This document shows, piece by piece, positions 32,823-45,253 of a stretch of DNA of 64,000 nucleotides (within the stretch, counting starts at the first letter, position 1; each line of letters opens with the position of its first letter). Both the position numbers and the translations under genes were made by a program. The notes below the pieces were generated by a model. It did no database searches. It was given only the letters and a program-made list of their open reading frames with translations, and had not been told where the DNA came from. This DNA is from Rotaria socialis (taxonomy: Eukaryota > Rotifera > Eurotatoria > Philodinida > Philodinidae): contig CAJNYU010003519.1 of NCBI GenBank assembly GCA_905331475.1, forward strand, positions 54,439 through 118,438. Reading direction: 5' to 3'.

Positions 32823-33953
32823 ATTACTAACTAACTATACATCCTTACATAAAAAGGAAAAACAAAATAGCTGTGCATTTTGCACGGGGACCCGCTAGTA
32901 ATTAATAATGTAGACATTTGCACATTTAAATTTTCAAATAGAATTAACTCAAACTATAATCTTAGTCGACTATAGTAACCAGTGTCTACTTTTAGATAAA
33001 AATTTTTTGGGCAAGTATCAAAGAATTTTATCACAAAGTGAGATGTTAGACAAGACACCATGACACATGTTTCGATCTTGATCTTGATGCTGAAACTCAC
33101 CAGGTAGTAACGAATTCTTGATGAATATTGGAAATAATCACAAGAATCCTAATTTATACTGCTCTGTCAGTATGAGACTAGATGTCGAGTATAAAAATAA
33201 TGTGGCTGTTCTCTACCTAGTTCATAAACATCGGTGAATCGAATAATTTAACTAGCTACTCAATGTATATTTCAAAAAAAGAGTTCACGATGTTTTATCA
33301 TGCGTATTTGACTTTTCTTCGTTTCCAGATATTTTGTACACTGAAAAAAAGTACCATGTGGAGCCTAAAAGAGTTCTGGGAGTTGAAACAAAGTCTAAAT
33401 CACTCTAGGTTTCGTACAAATTGGGTTCTGTATGAGACTCTTATTGAAACCGCCAAAACGAGAGTTTCTTACATTACTCTTTCTGCTCAATGAAATAAAC
33501 ATCCACCAACTTTACTGACACAGTTTTGAACCACATCACTGACAATAATTAAAACTCATATTATAGTGCTCCCATACCCCCAACGATCTCCTCCTTATAT
33601 TCAGAACACCACAACAATAATTTTAATTATTAGATCCATTTGAAACTTCCGTGAAGAACTCCACAATCGGATTCCTCTCAAAATCAACTAAGATTCATAT
33701 TTGAACAGAAACTTAGCATATTGTTGACGCCTTCTTTTAATTAAAATATAAATTTACACTCGAACTTAAAACAAAACTTTACCTAACCCTTCATTTCGTG
33801 AGCTGTTCTCAATATAAAATCAAATCATGTTTGAAATATAACTTACCTCACCATTCCTTGTTTTTATCGATCTAAATAAAAAAGTAAATTCAAAGCGGAA
33901 ATGAAAATTCACCTATTTATTGAACTGGTGAATCAATCTATAAACGTACAATG

Positions 33954-35255
33954 AAAAACGAATGCTTCTAAAGAGTTTTAAGATTTAAATGAAACTGAAA
34001 CAAACATTTAGTTTTATTTTCATTTTTTATCTTTACTTTTTATTTTATTTTTTATGCTAAACTTGTAAGAGATTAACATTACAAATTAATCTATAGTTTT
34101 ATAGCTAAAATTGCTATATAATAACATACCTAAATAGATAATAATGATTTGCTTTTGTTTTTTTAATTGTTTTATAATTAAATGATGAGTTCTTTTTAAA
34201 TGTAAATAACCCTAATTATTATATATTTTATAGTCAATACAATATCGATTAGAATATTGAGAATTGATCTTCTCGTTTTGATCGTTTCATGCATTTGGTA
34301 TTTAAGATCAAATCCATCGTGTTGTTGTTAATGGTCCATGTAATAGAATTAAGCCGTTGTTTCAGTTGAGAACAGTAAAATTAAATGTACATTTTAATCA
34401 TATATATCATTTTAATAATTATTTCATACAGCTTTCGTTTTGTTCTACATCATGTAAAATCTTAAAACTCAACTTGACAAAAGTCATACCTTGAAAATAA
34501 TCAGTTAACACCCATGTCGCACAAACCGATCGAAAACCGTCGGTTAACCGCGGTTATTTAAGCCATTTTAGCGACTTTACAGCGTAAAAACCAACGGTTA
34601 ACCGCGGTTAACCGTTGGTTTTTACGCTGTAAATTCGCTAAAATGGCTTAAATAACCGCGGTTAACCGACGGTTTTCGATCGGTTTGTGCGACATGGGTG
34701 TTAACTGATTATTTTCAAGGTATGACTTTTGTCAAGTTGAGTTTTAAGATTTTACATGATGTAGAACAAAACGAAAGCTGTATGAAATAATTATTAAAAT
34801 GATATATATGATTAAAATGTACATTTAATTTTACTGTTCTCAACTGAAACAACGGCTTAATTCTATTACATGGACCATTAACAACAACACGATGGATTTG
34901 ATCTTAAATACCAAATGCATGAAACGATCAAAACGAGAAGATCAATTCTCAATATTCTAATCGATATTGTATTGACTATAAAATATATAATAATTAGGGT
35001 TATTTACATTTAAAAAGAACTCATCATTTAATTATAAAACAATTAAAAAAACAAAAGCAAATCATTATTATCTATTTAGGTATGTTATTATATAGCAATT
35101 TTAGCTATAAAACTATAGATTAATTTGTAATGTTAATCTCTTACAAGTTTAGCATAAAAAATAAAATAAAAAGTAAAGATAAAAAATGAAAATAAAACTA
35201 AATGTTTGTTTCAGTTTCATTTAAATCTTAAAACTCTTTAGAAGCATTCGTTTTT
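33954..35255. repeat. 1.3-kb near-perfect palindrome ending at an N
   Basis: The arms 33954-34604 and 34605-35255 are reverse complements over about 651 bp with no spacer. One mismatch was seen (GCGACTTTAC against GCGAATTTAC). The centre is CCGCGG at 34602-34607, inside GGTTAACCGCGGTTAACC. The right arm stops exactly at position 35256, the only undetermined base (N) of the window. The inner 190 bp (about 34510-34700) could be a foldback element; the outer AT-rich arms are not explained by that. It may be real or an assembly join. Confidence 0.9.
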
Positions 35256-35256
35256 N

Positions 35257-36294
35257 TACTCCTTTCTCCAATTTTCCAGTTCTGTTCCAGTTCTAATTCC
35301 AGTTCTGGTGTATAATACAATGTACTCGCTTTATATACGTGCACACGAGAGAGAGAGAAGAATAGAAAAAGATATAATAGGCGTATGCGCATTACGTAGG
35401 CTATGTCTAAAGATGTAATCAGGTTACATAAAAGTAGATGGATAACATTAAGAAATAAACCAGATAGATTGATGACAGTAGCGAGTTATGCAAGGCCTAT
35501 GGCCTATTGTATAAGACTCATCATAACGTATTCCTCCTTCCTAATACCGGATCAGAGGATATTCCAAATAAATGGAAACGTAAATATGTGAACAATGAAG
35601 GATGTCCATGCATTATTGGCACAACGAACATAAACAATGTCTTACTTTCATCAAGCATCTACATGTAAACGTCGGTACAGAAACTATTCCACTCGAAGTA
35701 AGTCCACATGGTTATATAAAAGAGGAGAATTTATGATTTCATTTCTTTAAATGTAAGGTATCTCAATTGATAGAAGAAAACCAATATTTGTATCAACACG
35801 CATTGATCTAGTAAATGAACATTTGAACGAATATCAACGAGTAAATATAGTAGCTTCTGTAGAAAACAGATAATATCGATTGGCATGTGCTAACTAATAC
35901 ATTTTTTTTTCATTGGCGACTGATTAGTATCAAATAAAAAACAACGATGATTGTTTCGTTTTTGTTTTTACGTCCGCAGTTGCATGTGAACAATGTTTGC
36001 ATTAATACGCCGTCCATCACGTTGTTTTACCTACATTTATGGTATATATAAATGACTGGGATACACTAATATTACAAGAATTATTTTCTGGTTGAAAGAA
36101 TCATCATCATCAATCTGATAAAGATAACGAAAGGGAAGACATGTTGATAACTCTCGATGAATACCCATCGGTGAATGTACTCGATTCTGAAAAGGATAAA
36201 TTTTTACTTTGTCTCCTGAGTAATTATTCATATTTTTTTCTATAAGATAATCATGCTCGCCATCGTCAAACACGTAAAAAATTATCAATAACCA
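35257..36294. other. repeat-bearing intergenic DNA
   Basis: After the palindrome comes a degenerate CCAGTTCT-type run (35275-35310) and the second copy of the 100-bp dispersed repeat. Further short frames (for example near 35750-35870) look like gene debris but no product is recognisable. Confidence 0.4.
35515..35630 (+). repeat. dispersed repeat, copy 2 (plus orientation)
   Basis: Matches 28840-28945 in inverted orientation over about 100 bp; beyond both ends the two copies diverge. Same potential peptide (SEDIPNKWKRKYVNNEGCPC). Likely debris of a duplicated exon or an unclassified repeat. Confidence 0.6.
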
Positions 36295-36629
36295 CCCAGA
36301 TCGCTCAATCCTACAATCAGATCCGAAAAAGGGTTGCATCAGATCTTACATGAAAACCGACAAGATTCAACAGATTCCGGGCTTCGGATCCGTGCGATCG
36401 GAATCCGATACTATCCGATCGTATCCTACTCTGGGATCCGATGCGCCAAAAGCCTGCTATAGTCAATCTCTAAAAAGCTTTTTTGCACTAAATAGAAATT
36501 TGATATTTTTTTAAAGTCTTCCTTCGGATATCGTCAATAGTTCCGAAACCCAGAGTTCAACTGGATTTCCTCCGTTAGTAAGATGTTTTAGGATCCGATA
36601 GGATCCGTCGGCGGATTAGTCGACCTGGG
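36295..36629. mobile_element. CCCAG-ended non-autonomous element, second type
   Basis: A 335-bp segment starts CCCAGATCGCTCAATCC and ends GGATTAGTCGACCTGGG, which are imperfect inverted repeats. The dinucleotide CA flanks both ends. The interior is rich in GATCCG/CGGATC motifs and differs from the CCCAGGTC copies at 13318 and 36904, but shares the terminal motif. Confidence 0.6.
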
Positions 36630-36843
36630 CACTATGTTAACGGAAATAAAACAACAGCAAAGTGATTCAAATGAAACTATGAATAAACTTTATGAACTAC
36701 AAATCGATATGAACAAGAACACAAATAAAGTTTATGAAGAACAAATCAATATGAATAAGAATCAAAATAAATTTCTTGAACAATAAAGTGAACTAATTAC
36801 ACAATTGAAACTCATAAATGAAAAATTAAGCAAAATGATTTAA
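36630..36843 (+). pseudogene. coiled-coil coding fragment
   Basis: The plus strand reads a Gln/Asn/Lys-rich heptad-like stretch (LTEIKQQQSDSNETMNKLYE, then two similar units with MNKN) and then, after one in-frame stop, SELITQLKLINEKLSKM. It is wedged between two CCCAG-ended elements. Probably a broken piece of a coiled-coil gene; the parent is unknown. Confidence 0.35.
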
Positions 36844-36903
36844 TTGAACAACAAACGAAATAATTCTTATAATAATCATTTTTTCATAGGCTGCAAAATG
36901 ATA

Positions 36904-37200
36904 CCCAGGTCAATGATTCCGGAGGGCGGATACTGTAGGAGCCGGCCGGAAAGATGCGGAAAAATCACCGTATCTGGCCGGAAAGCACGGGAAAGCACTG
37001 GAAACTGGAATCAGTATTCCAGTTGGAAGTTACCGGATTTTTCCCTGTGGATTCCGGTCAGTTTCCTGTGTTTTACATCTGGAAGTTGATCGGAATCTAC
37101 AGGAAGAAAATCCGGTAACTTCCAACTGGAATACTGCTTCCACTTTCCAGCGCTTTCCTGTGCTTTCCGGCCGTTTCCCGCCGTACGTCCACGACCTGGG
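36904..37200. mobile_element. CCCAGGTC-ended non-autonomous DNA element, copy 2
   Basis: A 297-bp copy of the element at 13318-13636, same orientation, with ends CCCAGGTC and GACCTGGG, flanked by TA on both sides. It is shorter mainly because one CCGGTCAGTTTTCTGTG-type unit is missing. ORFs on both strands inside it are artefacts of the repeat. Confidence 0.78.
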
Positions 37201-37202
37201 TA

Positions 37203-37837
37203 ATAACCCAGGACAATCATTCCGACCGTAGAACAAGTATCATAAGAGGGCTGAAACGGTATAATAAGGCATTCATTTTCACCTTATTTCGCCGTAATCT
37301 GTCAGCTCGTTGTACAGACTATTTTTTTTCGCTAGAAAGCAGGTATTCTTTTTAACACTATATTCGTCGTTTACGGCCGTTTACGCAACGTTTGCTTGGA
37401 CATGGGAACGTCGATCTGGTCAATGATGGTCTTATGGATTATTCTTTTCATTATCTATTTTTTTTTATTACGATTTATCAATTTATATCTTTATTATTTG
37501 AATAAAAGTGAGAAAAATGCATTCATAATTCTGAACATATATTATATATTCATTGGGAAAATGTATAAAAAGATCGCTTGATTATCTTCAAAACAAAAGT
37601 TGAGAATCATTCTCTTTTATTCATTGTTAGTAATTAAGTGTACATTAATATTTAAAAACTGATGTCTTTTCTAATAATAAATTATTATTAAATAGAAAAG
37701 AATCGTATATACAATAATATATTTCATATTGGGCGGCTTAATTCATCATTTAATGATTTTGAAAGATGTGTTGTAACTATAAATGATGAATTTTCCACGT
37801 CTAGAATTATAGTTGAAAAAAGCGATAATAAAAGCGT
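37203..37837. other. AT-rich spacer
   Basis: Between two transposon-like elements. No gene supported; the 61-codon ORF at 37396 is hydrophobic low-complexity AT-rich sequence. Confidence 0.35.
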
Positions 37838-38168
37838 CCCTAGTCAAACATCTTTTGGGATGCGCATGACATACTTGATGATCTTGAGCAAGAAAGTCAT
37901 GCGCTATGGACAGATCTTGAAATATTTCTTGACATGCGGATAATAAGAGAAATTTTTGTAAAAAAAGGCATCCAAATCGAACATTTTTCTTCTATAAATG
38001 AGCATTGTTTGAAGAAAAAACGTTGTTACCTATACCAAAAATTTTTATAATTTTTTTGTGCACGTGCGCATGATCTTCTTGAACTTCTTGGGCAAGATGG
38101 CCCTGCGCTATGGACACATCTTGAGTTCAAGTCTTGCCAAGCGCTTGAAAAAAAAAGTTCGACTAGGG
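37838..38168. mobile_element. CCCTAGTC-ended non-autonomous element
   Basis: A 331-bp segment starts CCCTAGTCAAAC and ends GTTCGACTAGGG (imperfect inverted ends). Inside, GCGCTATGGACA followed by ATCTTGA occurs twice in the same orientation near 37906 and 38112, each preceded by AAG-rich or CTTG-rich sequence. No target duplication was recognised. Confidence 0.55.
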
Positions 38169-38999
38169 TAGTCAAACTATATAAATTAACACATCATCCA
38201 CAGTAAAAATCTATAGATACAGTTCATATACACAGACACAGTAGTGAAGATATCGATTTTTCGAATAAAACTAGATTCATATTTTTAACAGTAATTTTTG
38301 TGAGTATTAATGATAAATGTATCAAATTATACTTCAAAGGAAGTACATGAAAAGTTGAAACTCTTGTTTTCATACATGTTTTCAGAAATCTCTGATAAAT
38401 ATATCTATTAAATATTTCATAACTTTGACGGTAGACTTCTATTGTCTCATCGAAAAGTTTAACGTAACATCGTAGAATTTCTATCTTTTAATATCAGTGA
38501 TTACGAAAATAATTTTCAGAGATATTCATGATTCTTTTTTTGACAATCTGATATCGTTTAATATATCTAAGTATGAAAGGCACGTTACATTGATGGTCAA
38601 AAACATTTTTAATTTTCATAATTGATATTTTTGCATATATTTACAGCCCAGTCGAATTATAGAGCATTAACATTACCGATGTCAAACATTGACGGCATCT
38701 ACAGTTCATTTGTATTCATTCTTGAGTGACTAATCAAATCATTCAAAGAAGAGATGAAACTATAAATAAAGAAAGAAAAAAAAAAGAAAAAACCCAAACT
38801 AACTTTGATTGATCAAGAAATGCCATTGAATATTTAGCAAGTTGTATTATTAGAATATCATTATCATTGATTAAGTATTTCTGTGTTATTAGAAAATGAA
38901 ATTAGTTATCTTTCAAACTATGTAAATACTTGTTTTTTGAAATCTTAATTAATTCATAGGTAATTTTACTATTATTTTCAGTTAAATTATTCTTATCAA
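38169..38999. other. AT-rich upstream region
   Basis: 5' flank of the SLF2/SIMC1-like gene. A TTATTTTCAG acceptor ends about 20 bp before the ATG at 39000, so an upstream non-coding or coding exon may lie here, but none could be fixed. Confidence 0.4.
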
Positions 39000-39829
39000 A
39001 TGTCGTTTCTACAATTAATGAATAATGATTGTTGTTTATTAACTAATATTGATTTAAATTCACAACGAGTTCGTCAACTATTTGAACGTCGTTTCAAAAG
39101 TAATTCCAGTGTTACAAGTTTTGATTTTAAATCATTTCATCCAGAACAACCATCAAACAATGCAAAAGTATCACGCTCGTTATTACGTTTTCAGCCGAAA
39201 ATACAATTGTCAAACGATTATGAAGATCATATTTCTACTGGTTCATCTTCATCAGAGGAAGACAGTCATGATGATGATGGTGAACTGTCAAACAACGATT
39301 ATGATGATTATCTAAATAAACTTGCAGAATGGGAACCAGAAAATTTTCAAGTTGTAGCAGAAAGTGATGATGATAATGATGATGATGATGATGATGATGA
39401 ATCCAATATATTTCAATCTATTAGTAACAACAATCATGATCAAGATAATGAGATAAATGAAATGGACTGTTCAATAGGTATGACAATAATGAATAAGAGA
39501 AAACTTATGCGTATGTCATTATAAATGGGACGACAAAGGAAAATTGAAGACATACTTAATGATAGATTTTCATTTACATGCTGAACAGTGAAGATATACA
39601 CATTGAAAATGTGTCAATCTAATCCTCTGATAGTTCATTAGAATACCCTATATAGTAATCGTCAAAAAGTGCAAAAGTAAAATATACTTTTCTGTACATT
39701 TCAACCACTCAACTTCAATCTAAAACTAGCCGACGATATTCGCTAGAAACATAAATCTATTTCTTTGAGAAATTCAACTTGCTGCTCGTCGATAAAGCAT
39801 CAGTATATTGCTTATGGCATTTTATTAAG

Positions 39830-39860
<31 letters not shown>

Positions 39861-42800
39861 ACTTCACAAAAACAGAAAATATGAAATCCCGTGCATTATC
39901 ACAGCATCGAATTCTGTTTAATAGAATGTCAAAACGAACCGAACAACCCTTCGTTTTATTTAAAAGTTGACACGCTTTAAAATGAAATTCTTAATAAGTA
40001 ATGTGCATTTGTCTCCGATTTGAACAGCACAATGTTTGTTTGTTTTTGTAAATTTAGTAGTCAATTTGAAGAACTATTCAAAACACTATTTGAATTCATT
40101 TCAAATAATAGTATGTGTAAAAAAGAGTAGAAATATTTTCCTCTTATATAATTTCAAGTCAAGAACACTTGAACATACTTATTTAAATTTCATTCTTTAC
40201 TGATTAAGATTATGATTTTTTAAAATATTTTCACGTAAGAATAGAAATTTCGCACAAATAGAAATAAGAATATGAAGTTAATTGAAGATTCTAAACAAAT
40301 ATCTGTTTAAGAAAAGGGGATAGTAATTAAGAACTCTTTCAATGCAGTTCGAATAATACATTCAGCCAATCTACTTCAAGTGAGACTTGCTATTGTTTGA
40401 TAAGAAATCCTTTTCGAATCACTTTTTGAAAAATACAAATATCTTATTAAATGATATTTTCTAGCTGAAGATGTTCCTTCGACATCAACAGAAGATCTAT
40501 TGATCACATTCATTCATCGACCTATCAAAAATGAACCAATACCTTATGATGATAATAATATTTTCGAACATTCACCACAATTAGACGGTCAAATAGATTT
40601 CGCAACTCCGAAAATGCCTACTGAACCAGATCAACATAAGAATGAAAAAGATTTAAAAAGTATTATAGATAAAATAAAGGCCAAGACTGCTATGCCAAGT
40701 CGAGTAATTCAAATACATAGAATTCCATCATCACCAAATCAAAATCGTTCAAATGATGAAGTAAAAAAGAAAACTACGAATGCAACTCAAAAAAAACCTA
40801 TCTCCACAAATCCAAAAGTCGATCGAACAAAAGAACCATCTATTCGACAATCAAAATCAACTAAAAAAATGACACCACGATTATTGAATAATTTATTAAA
40901 AGTCAACGAAGATGTTATTCGAGAAGCTGATACACGAAAACCATCAAATATTCAAGTGAATCTATAATATTTTAGTTCAACTTAAAAATGCATTCTGATT
41001 TTTACAGAAGTCTTCTGAAAAATTGCCATCATCAAATAGTAATCCACAATCAAAACGGCCAGATCAACGAACACATTTAAGAGCTGTATCAAATGAAGAG
41101 CGTATGTTTCTCCGTGAAGTCTTTTATTCTATCTTAATTAGATTCTTTTTGTAGGACAAGGAACGAAATCATCTTCCAATACTAAACAAAAATATATTCT
41201 ACAAACTCGACAATCTAAAGAAAAACCAGCATCAGTTCATCTTGCAATGGCGGAAAAAAAACTAAATAATTATCAACAAAGTCAACAATTAAAACCTCCA
41301 CTTCCAAAAATTTCTAAGTCAAATAGTACTCCTATTCCATCTAGTAAAAACTTAAAATCGAAAGATCCGAGGAAAATCTCATCTAAAGTATTTACAAAAT
41401 ACCCACTTAGATAAACCGTAAATTATTTTTTTTATTTCTAGTCTTTGGATTTATCAACTCGAAACTCTGAAGCATCAGTGAGATCGCAAGCCCTAAATGA
41501 TCATAATCAACAAAGAAAGAAAAAAACGAAGAAAGTAAAACGTTTAAAAACAACTGAAACAAATTTATTATCGGCTAGCCAAACACAAACAAAGCCTCCG
41601 ATACAAAAACTAAAAACACATAATAATGGTACAGTTATTTTTAAAAAGTCGATATTAATGAAACAATTATTTTGTCTTATGTTAGATTTGTTGGCTGTTC
41701 AAAAACCATCATTAATGAATCATCTATCCGAACCATCCATTAGTGCAATGAGTTCGAATAGTAGTATTAAGACACGACCAGAAGATTTCTTCAGTGGATG
41801 TATTGTAATCGACGATGATGATCAAGAAGAAGAATGCAACAATGAAAACAATAACGATAACGATGATGTGCAAGAAATTCAACGACAACAGTAAATATAC
41901 GATAAAATATGTTTCAGAGATGTTAATCTGTTAAAAAAACGAAACTTCAATACATCGACCCTTGACTTTATAAGGAATATTTCTAAGTGTATTTTGAGAC
42001 CAAATAGATATCTGATACTCATGATCAAATTAGTCTTCCACCATATTTAGCTTGATCTAAATTATAAGAATCATATCGATTTTTTAAATTGAAAAATTAG
42101 ACTTCATTTTAATTAGTAGAGAACTGCAAAATATATAAGAATTCCAAGAGTAAGAGTTGGTTACAATCGAAGAATCAAAACAATCGTTTGCTATCGAAAA
42201 TATGTTTACTATTCTCTTTCATGCTGAAAGATGAAAGCATTATTAAAAACAAATCTAAATCATTATCTGATAATAAAAATAACTCAAAATCTTAGTGAAA
42301 ATAGAATCCGCTTTTTCTTCAATTATGACCATTTCAGTAAGTTATGTAGCAAAATTTTCCCATTCTTTCAAGTCACTATGTTTATTTTTATTTCGAATAA
42401 TTGAAATTGTTCATAGGACTAGCTATTTAACAAAAACAGAAGCTAACCAAAAGAATTGTTGAAAGTTTATCAAGGATACTCTTGGCGATGCACCTTCGCT
42501 TGTTTAGATTCTAGTACGATACATAATCAATAGTTTCTCTTTGAATTTTATGTCTCCCATACAACTAAGATTCTCTTCAGTCTAATATGAGGAGGATTTT
42601 ATTCAATCACATACCTTTTAAAAAATTTCCTCTCAATATAAAACATTGTAATGTTTAGCTATTCGATTTCATACGATATTCGTACTCGTGAGAAGCTTCT
42701 TGATCATGCAGTTCATTCGTCTTCGATGCACATCAAATGGTTATTCAATCTTGAACATGTTCTTCTCGAACATATTCATATATGTCACGAAAAGCATATT

Positions 42801-44929
42801 CGTCCATTAAATAACACATATGAAAATTCGACATGTGAATATCAAGTTAATTCATCTTACTATTCAATTGATCCATCATTTGTTTCAGTAATAATTATAA
42901 ATTTTATAAAAATGTTTATTTTACGAAATTCTGCCAATGATCAACAAGAATTATCATTTGTACAATTTGGTATAACATCACATTTACGTTATTTATTAAT
43001 TGAATTACCAACATACAATCATCATAACGATGAAAAAGATTTAAATGATAATTGTTTTAAATGTCATCAATATTCTTTAATAATAAATATCTTATTTGAT
43101 TTATTATTTGATTTAATTGAACACGATTTATGTGAAATACCTTCAAAAACAAATTATCGTTCATCATTAATTGAAGATGATTATTTTACAAGATTCTTAC
43201 AATCAAATATAACTAAAAATCAACCGTATTATCGTATTAAGTTGATAGTCTATTTTATTGAATTAATTGGGATACATATGAATAAATGTCAAAATAAAAA
43301 ACAATTTCAATTCAATCAAAATGAAGATAAATTATTTCATTCTATGGAAGATTTTATCCAAAATATTATTTCTCAAACCAATAAGTAAAGCAAGAGAAAA
43401 TTTTATTTTTTCAAAAGTAAATTTATTTCTTAATATTTAGTTCAATTAATGAAAGAATTTCAATATGTTTTAATATTATGGAATTGTGTCTTTTATTTGT
43501 CCATGACAACGATATTCGAATGAAACAAGTAATATTATTGAAAATATGAACCCTGTGCTTCTATCTATTATCTATTTTAGATGGCTTTATTTTTAGCTGA
43601 ATTATGTTTTGATAATTCGCATCTTTTACATTTATTTCTATTTGATAAGAATTTACTCGTTGACATTCGTTTATTATTATTCAACGAAGTCTGTTTCAGA
43701 AGATTCAATTTGAAACTTATAACAATTAATAATATCATTGATTTATTTCGACGAGTTGAAGTAAATAAAAATCTATTACTTCCATTTTCATAGTGTGAAA
43801 ATTTTTTCTATTTGTTTTTCTTGTAGGAAACTTCCAATTCAAAAGATGTAAGTAGAAGAAAAGTCAAACTAAACTACTCGTTGTGATGTAATACTACATT
43901 TTATCCAATGGAAATATAACTTAGGTTTAGAAAATTGAAAAATAATTGTTACTTCAATCTTCTATTATGTTCGAGTAATCGGTCCAAGAGTTTTCGAGTT
44001 GTGAAAATATTGTTAAAGTATCATCTTTCAGCAAGAGACAGTATGGGCATTTGACTCATCTTAATAATTTTCAATTAAAAGTTCTCAACAAAATAGAAAC
44101 TACTCGTGAAATAAGCAACATAAAACAGAGTCTATTGTTTATTTAAAAATTTATCTACTTTTTAATATTGTAATTTCACCATCTTGCTCGTAATTAAACT
44201 TCGAATGGCACTATGCATTCGAAAAACCTAATAAAAACAGTATCTCTCTATTTCGAAACATATTTCGTGAGTTAATTGACGGTGGTTTGTATAAAATTTT
44301 GAAATCTTCTTGCTATTTATTTCCAAAGACTATGTCCTACCGAGTTTCCGTTATACAAATAGAATTTCAAAGCATAGAAATTTGATAGAATTAAATTAAC
44401 AGTGATATGTAGTCCCACGAGTTGCCAGTTCTGTTGATTCTTATCTCTCCTTAGTTTATCAAATAACAACAAAATGCATTTTATGCATCATTTGGAGGTT
44501 CGTTTTTTTTTTCTCAAATTTTATTGAGTGACTATATTCTAAATTAAAACTTGCTTTCTAATGAAAATAATAAAATGATTATAAAGCCAAGTAAATAACT
44601 GATTCTCCTTTTTAGCCGATCGATGAATTCGTCTTATTACTAATAAGAGGTTTGTTCACTTCTTATGCCGATCTAATTACTGGTATGTAGATAGTGCGAC
44701 AATATTTTATGAAAAACTAATATTTCGTTTTTATTTTGTAGAAATCAAACAGCTACCATTCATGTATTCGAGTTCTGTTCAACAGATAACCAACTTGTTA
44801 GGAAATCAACTTGGCCCAGTATTTACAAAATTAAGAGAAGTTACTTCGAATAATTCAAACTATTTCGAAAAAATCAAAGGAACATTAATATTCTATCGTC
44901 TTCTTGAATGCAGATGGAATAAATTGTGA
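39000..44929 (+). CDS. SLF2/SIMC1 (FAM178)-like nuclear protein
   Basis: Eleven exons join in one frame: 39000-39477, 40465-40955, 41008-41101, 41155-41387, 41442-41890, 42659-43384, 43441-43528, 43581-43760, 43827-43847, 44616-44682 and 44742-44929, about 1004 residues. The N-terminal 580 residues are disordered: an Asp-rich run near residues 122-132, then long Lys/Ser/Gln-rich parts. Near the end of exon 5 lies SGCIVIDDDDQEEE, a textbook SUMO-interaction motif (hydrophobic core plus acidic tail). The rest is all-helical, with HIKWLFNLEHVL, SLIINILFDLLFDLIEHDL, MALFLAELCFDN and a final YFEKIKGTLIFYRLLECRW. These resemble in order the C-terminal ARM-like domain of SLF2, which works with SIMC1 to bring SMC5/6 to DNA. 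The family call is by weak similarity. The 769-bp intron 1, 768-bp intron 5 and 21-nt exon 9 are the least certain joins; the region may be two genes. Confidence 0.5.
39829..39858. repeat. (TA)n microsatellite with short GT tail
   Basis: A run of about a dozen AT units followed by GTGTGT in the first intron of the SLF2/SIMC1-like gene. A similar (AT)n run lies at 46923-46945 between BORCS6 and TREX. Confidence 0.7.
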
Positions 44930-45253
44930 ATTTCGTTTCCTTTTTTCTTCATTTTGTTCTTGTGTTTGCATAATTTTTTTTCTATTTGCATTTGTATTCT
45001 TCACCATAGTCAGATGTACATTTTGGTGCCAGTTTATTTCTTCAGGTGTTTCTTTCGATGAATTCTTTACGGTGTATCAATTGGAATCCTCTTTATTTTT
45101 GTTCACTTTTAAGAAATGAAGAAAATGCGAATGAGGGTAAATTTTTTCGATTGACATGTCATCGAAATAAAGTTGGATATTAAGATAATATACATTTTTA
45201 GACCAAAAGAAAACGCTTCCTTTTTGTATTCATTAGATATATAAGTAGAAAAT

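Larger units (their letters stand above)
32048..33953. other. repeat-bearing intergenic DNA
   Basis: No gene supported. The ORFs at 32350-32834 are products of the TGTGGG-ended repeats. The 76-codon ORF at 33263 has no recognisable feature. Confidence 0.4.

Noticed and set aside
33954-35255. Two inverted genes or a large transposon with long inverted ends
   Set aside because: No coding capacity in either arm and no target duplication; the structure is a spacerless palindrome next to an N.
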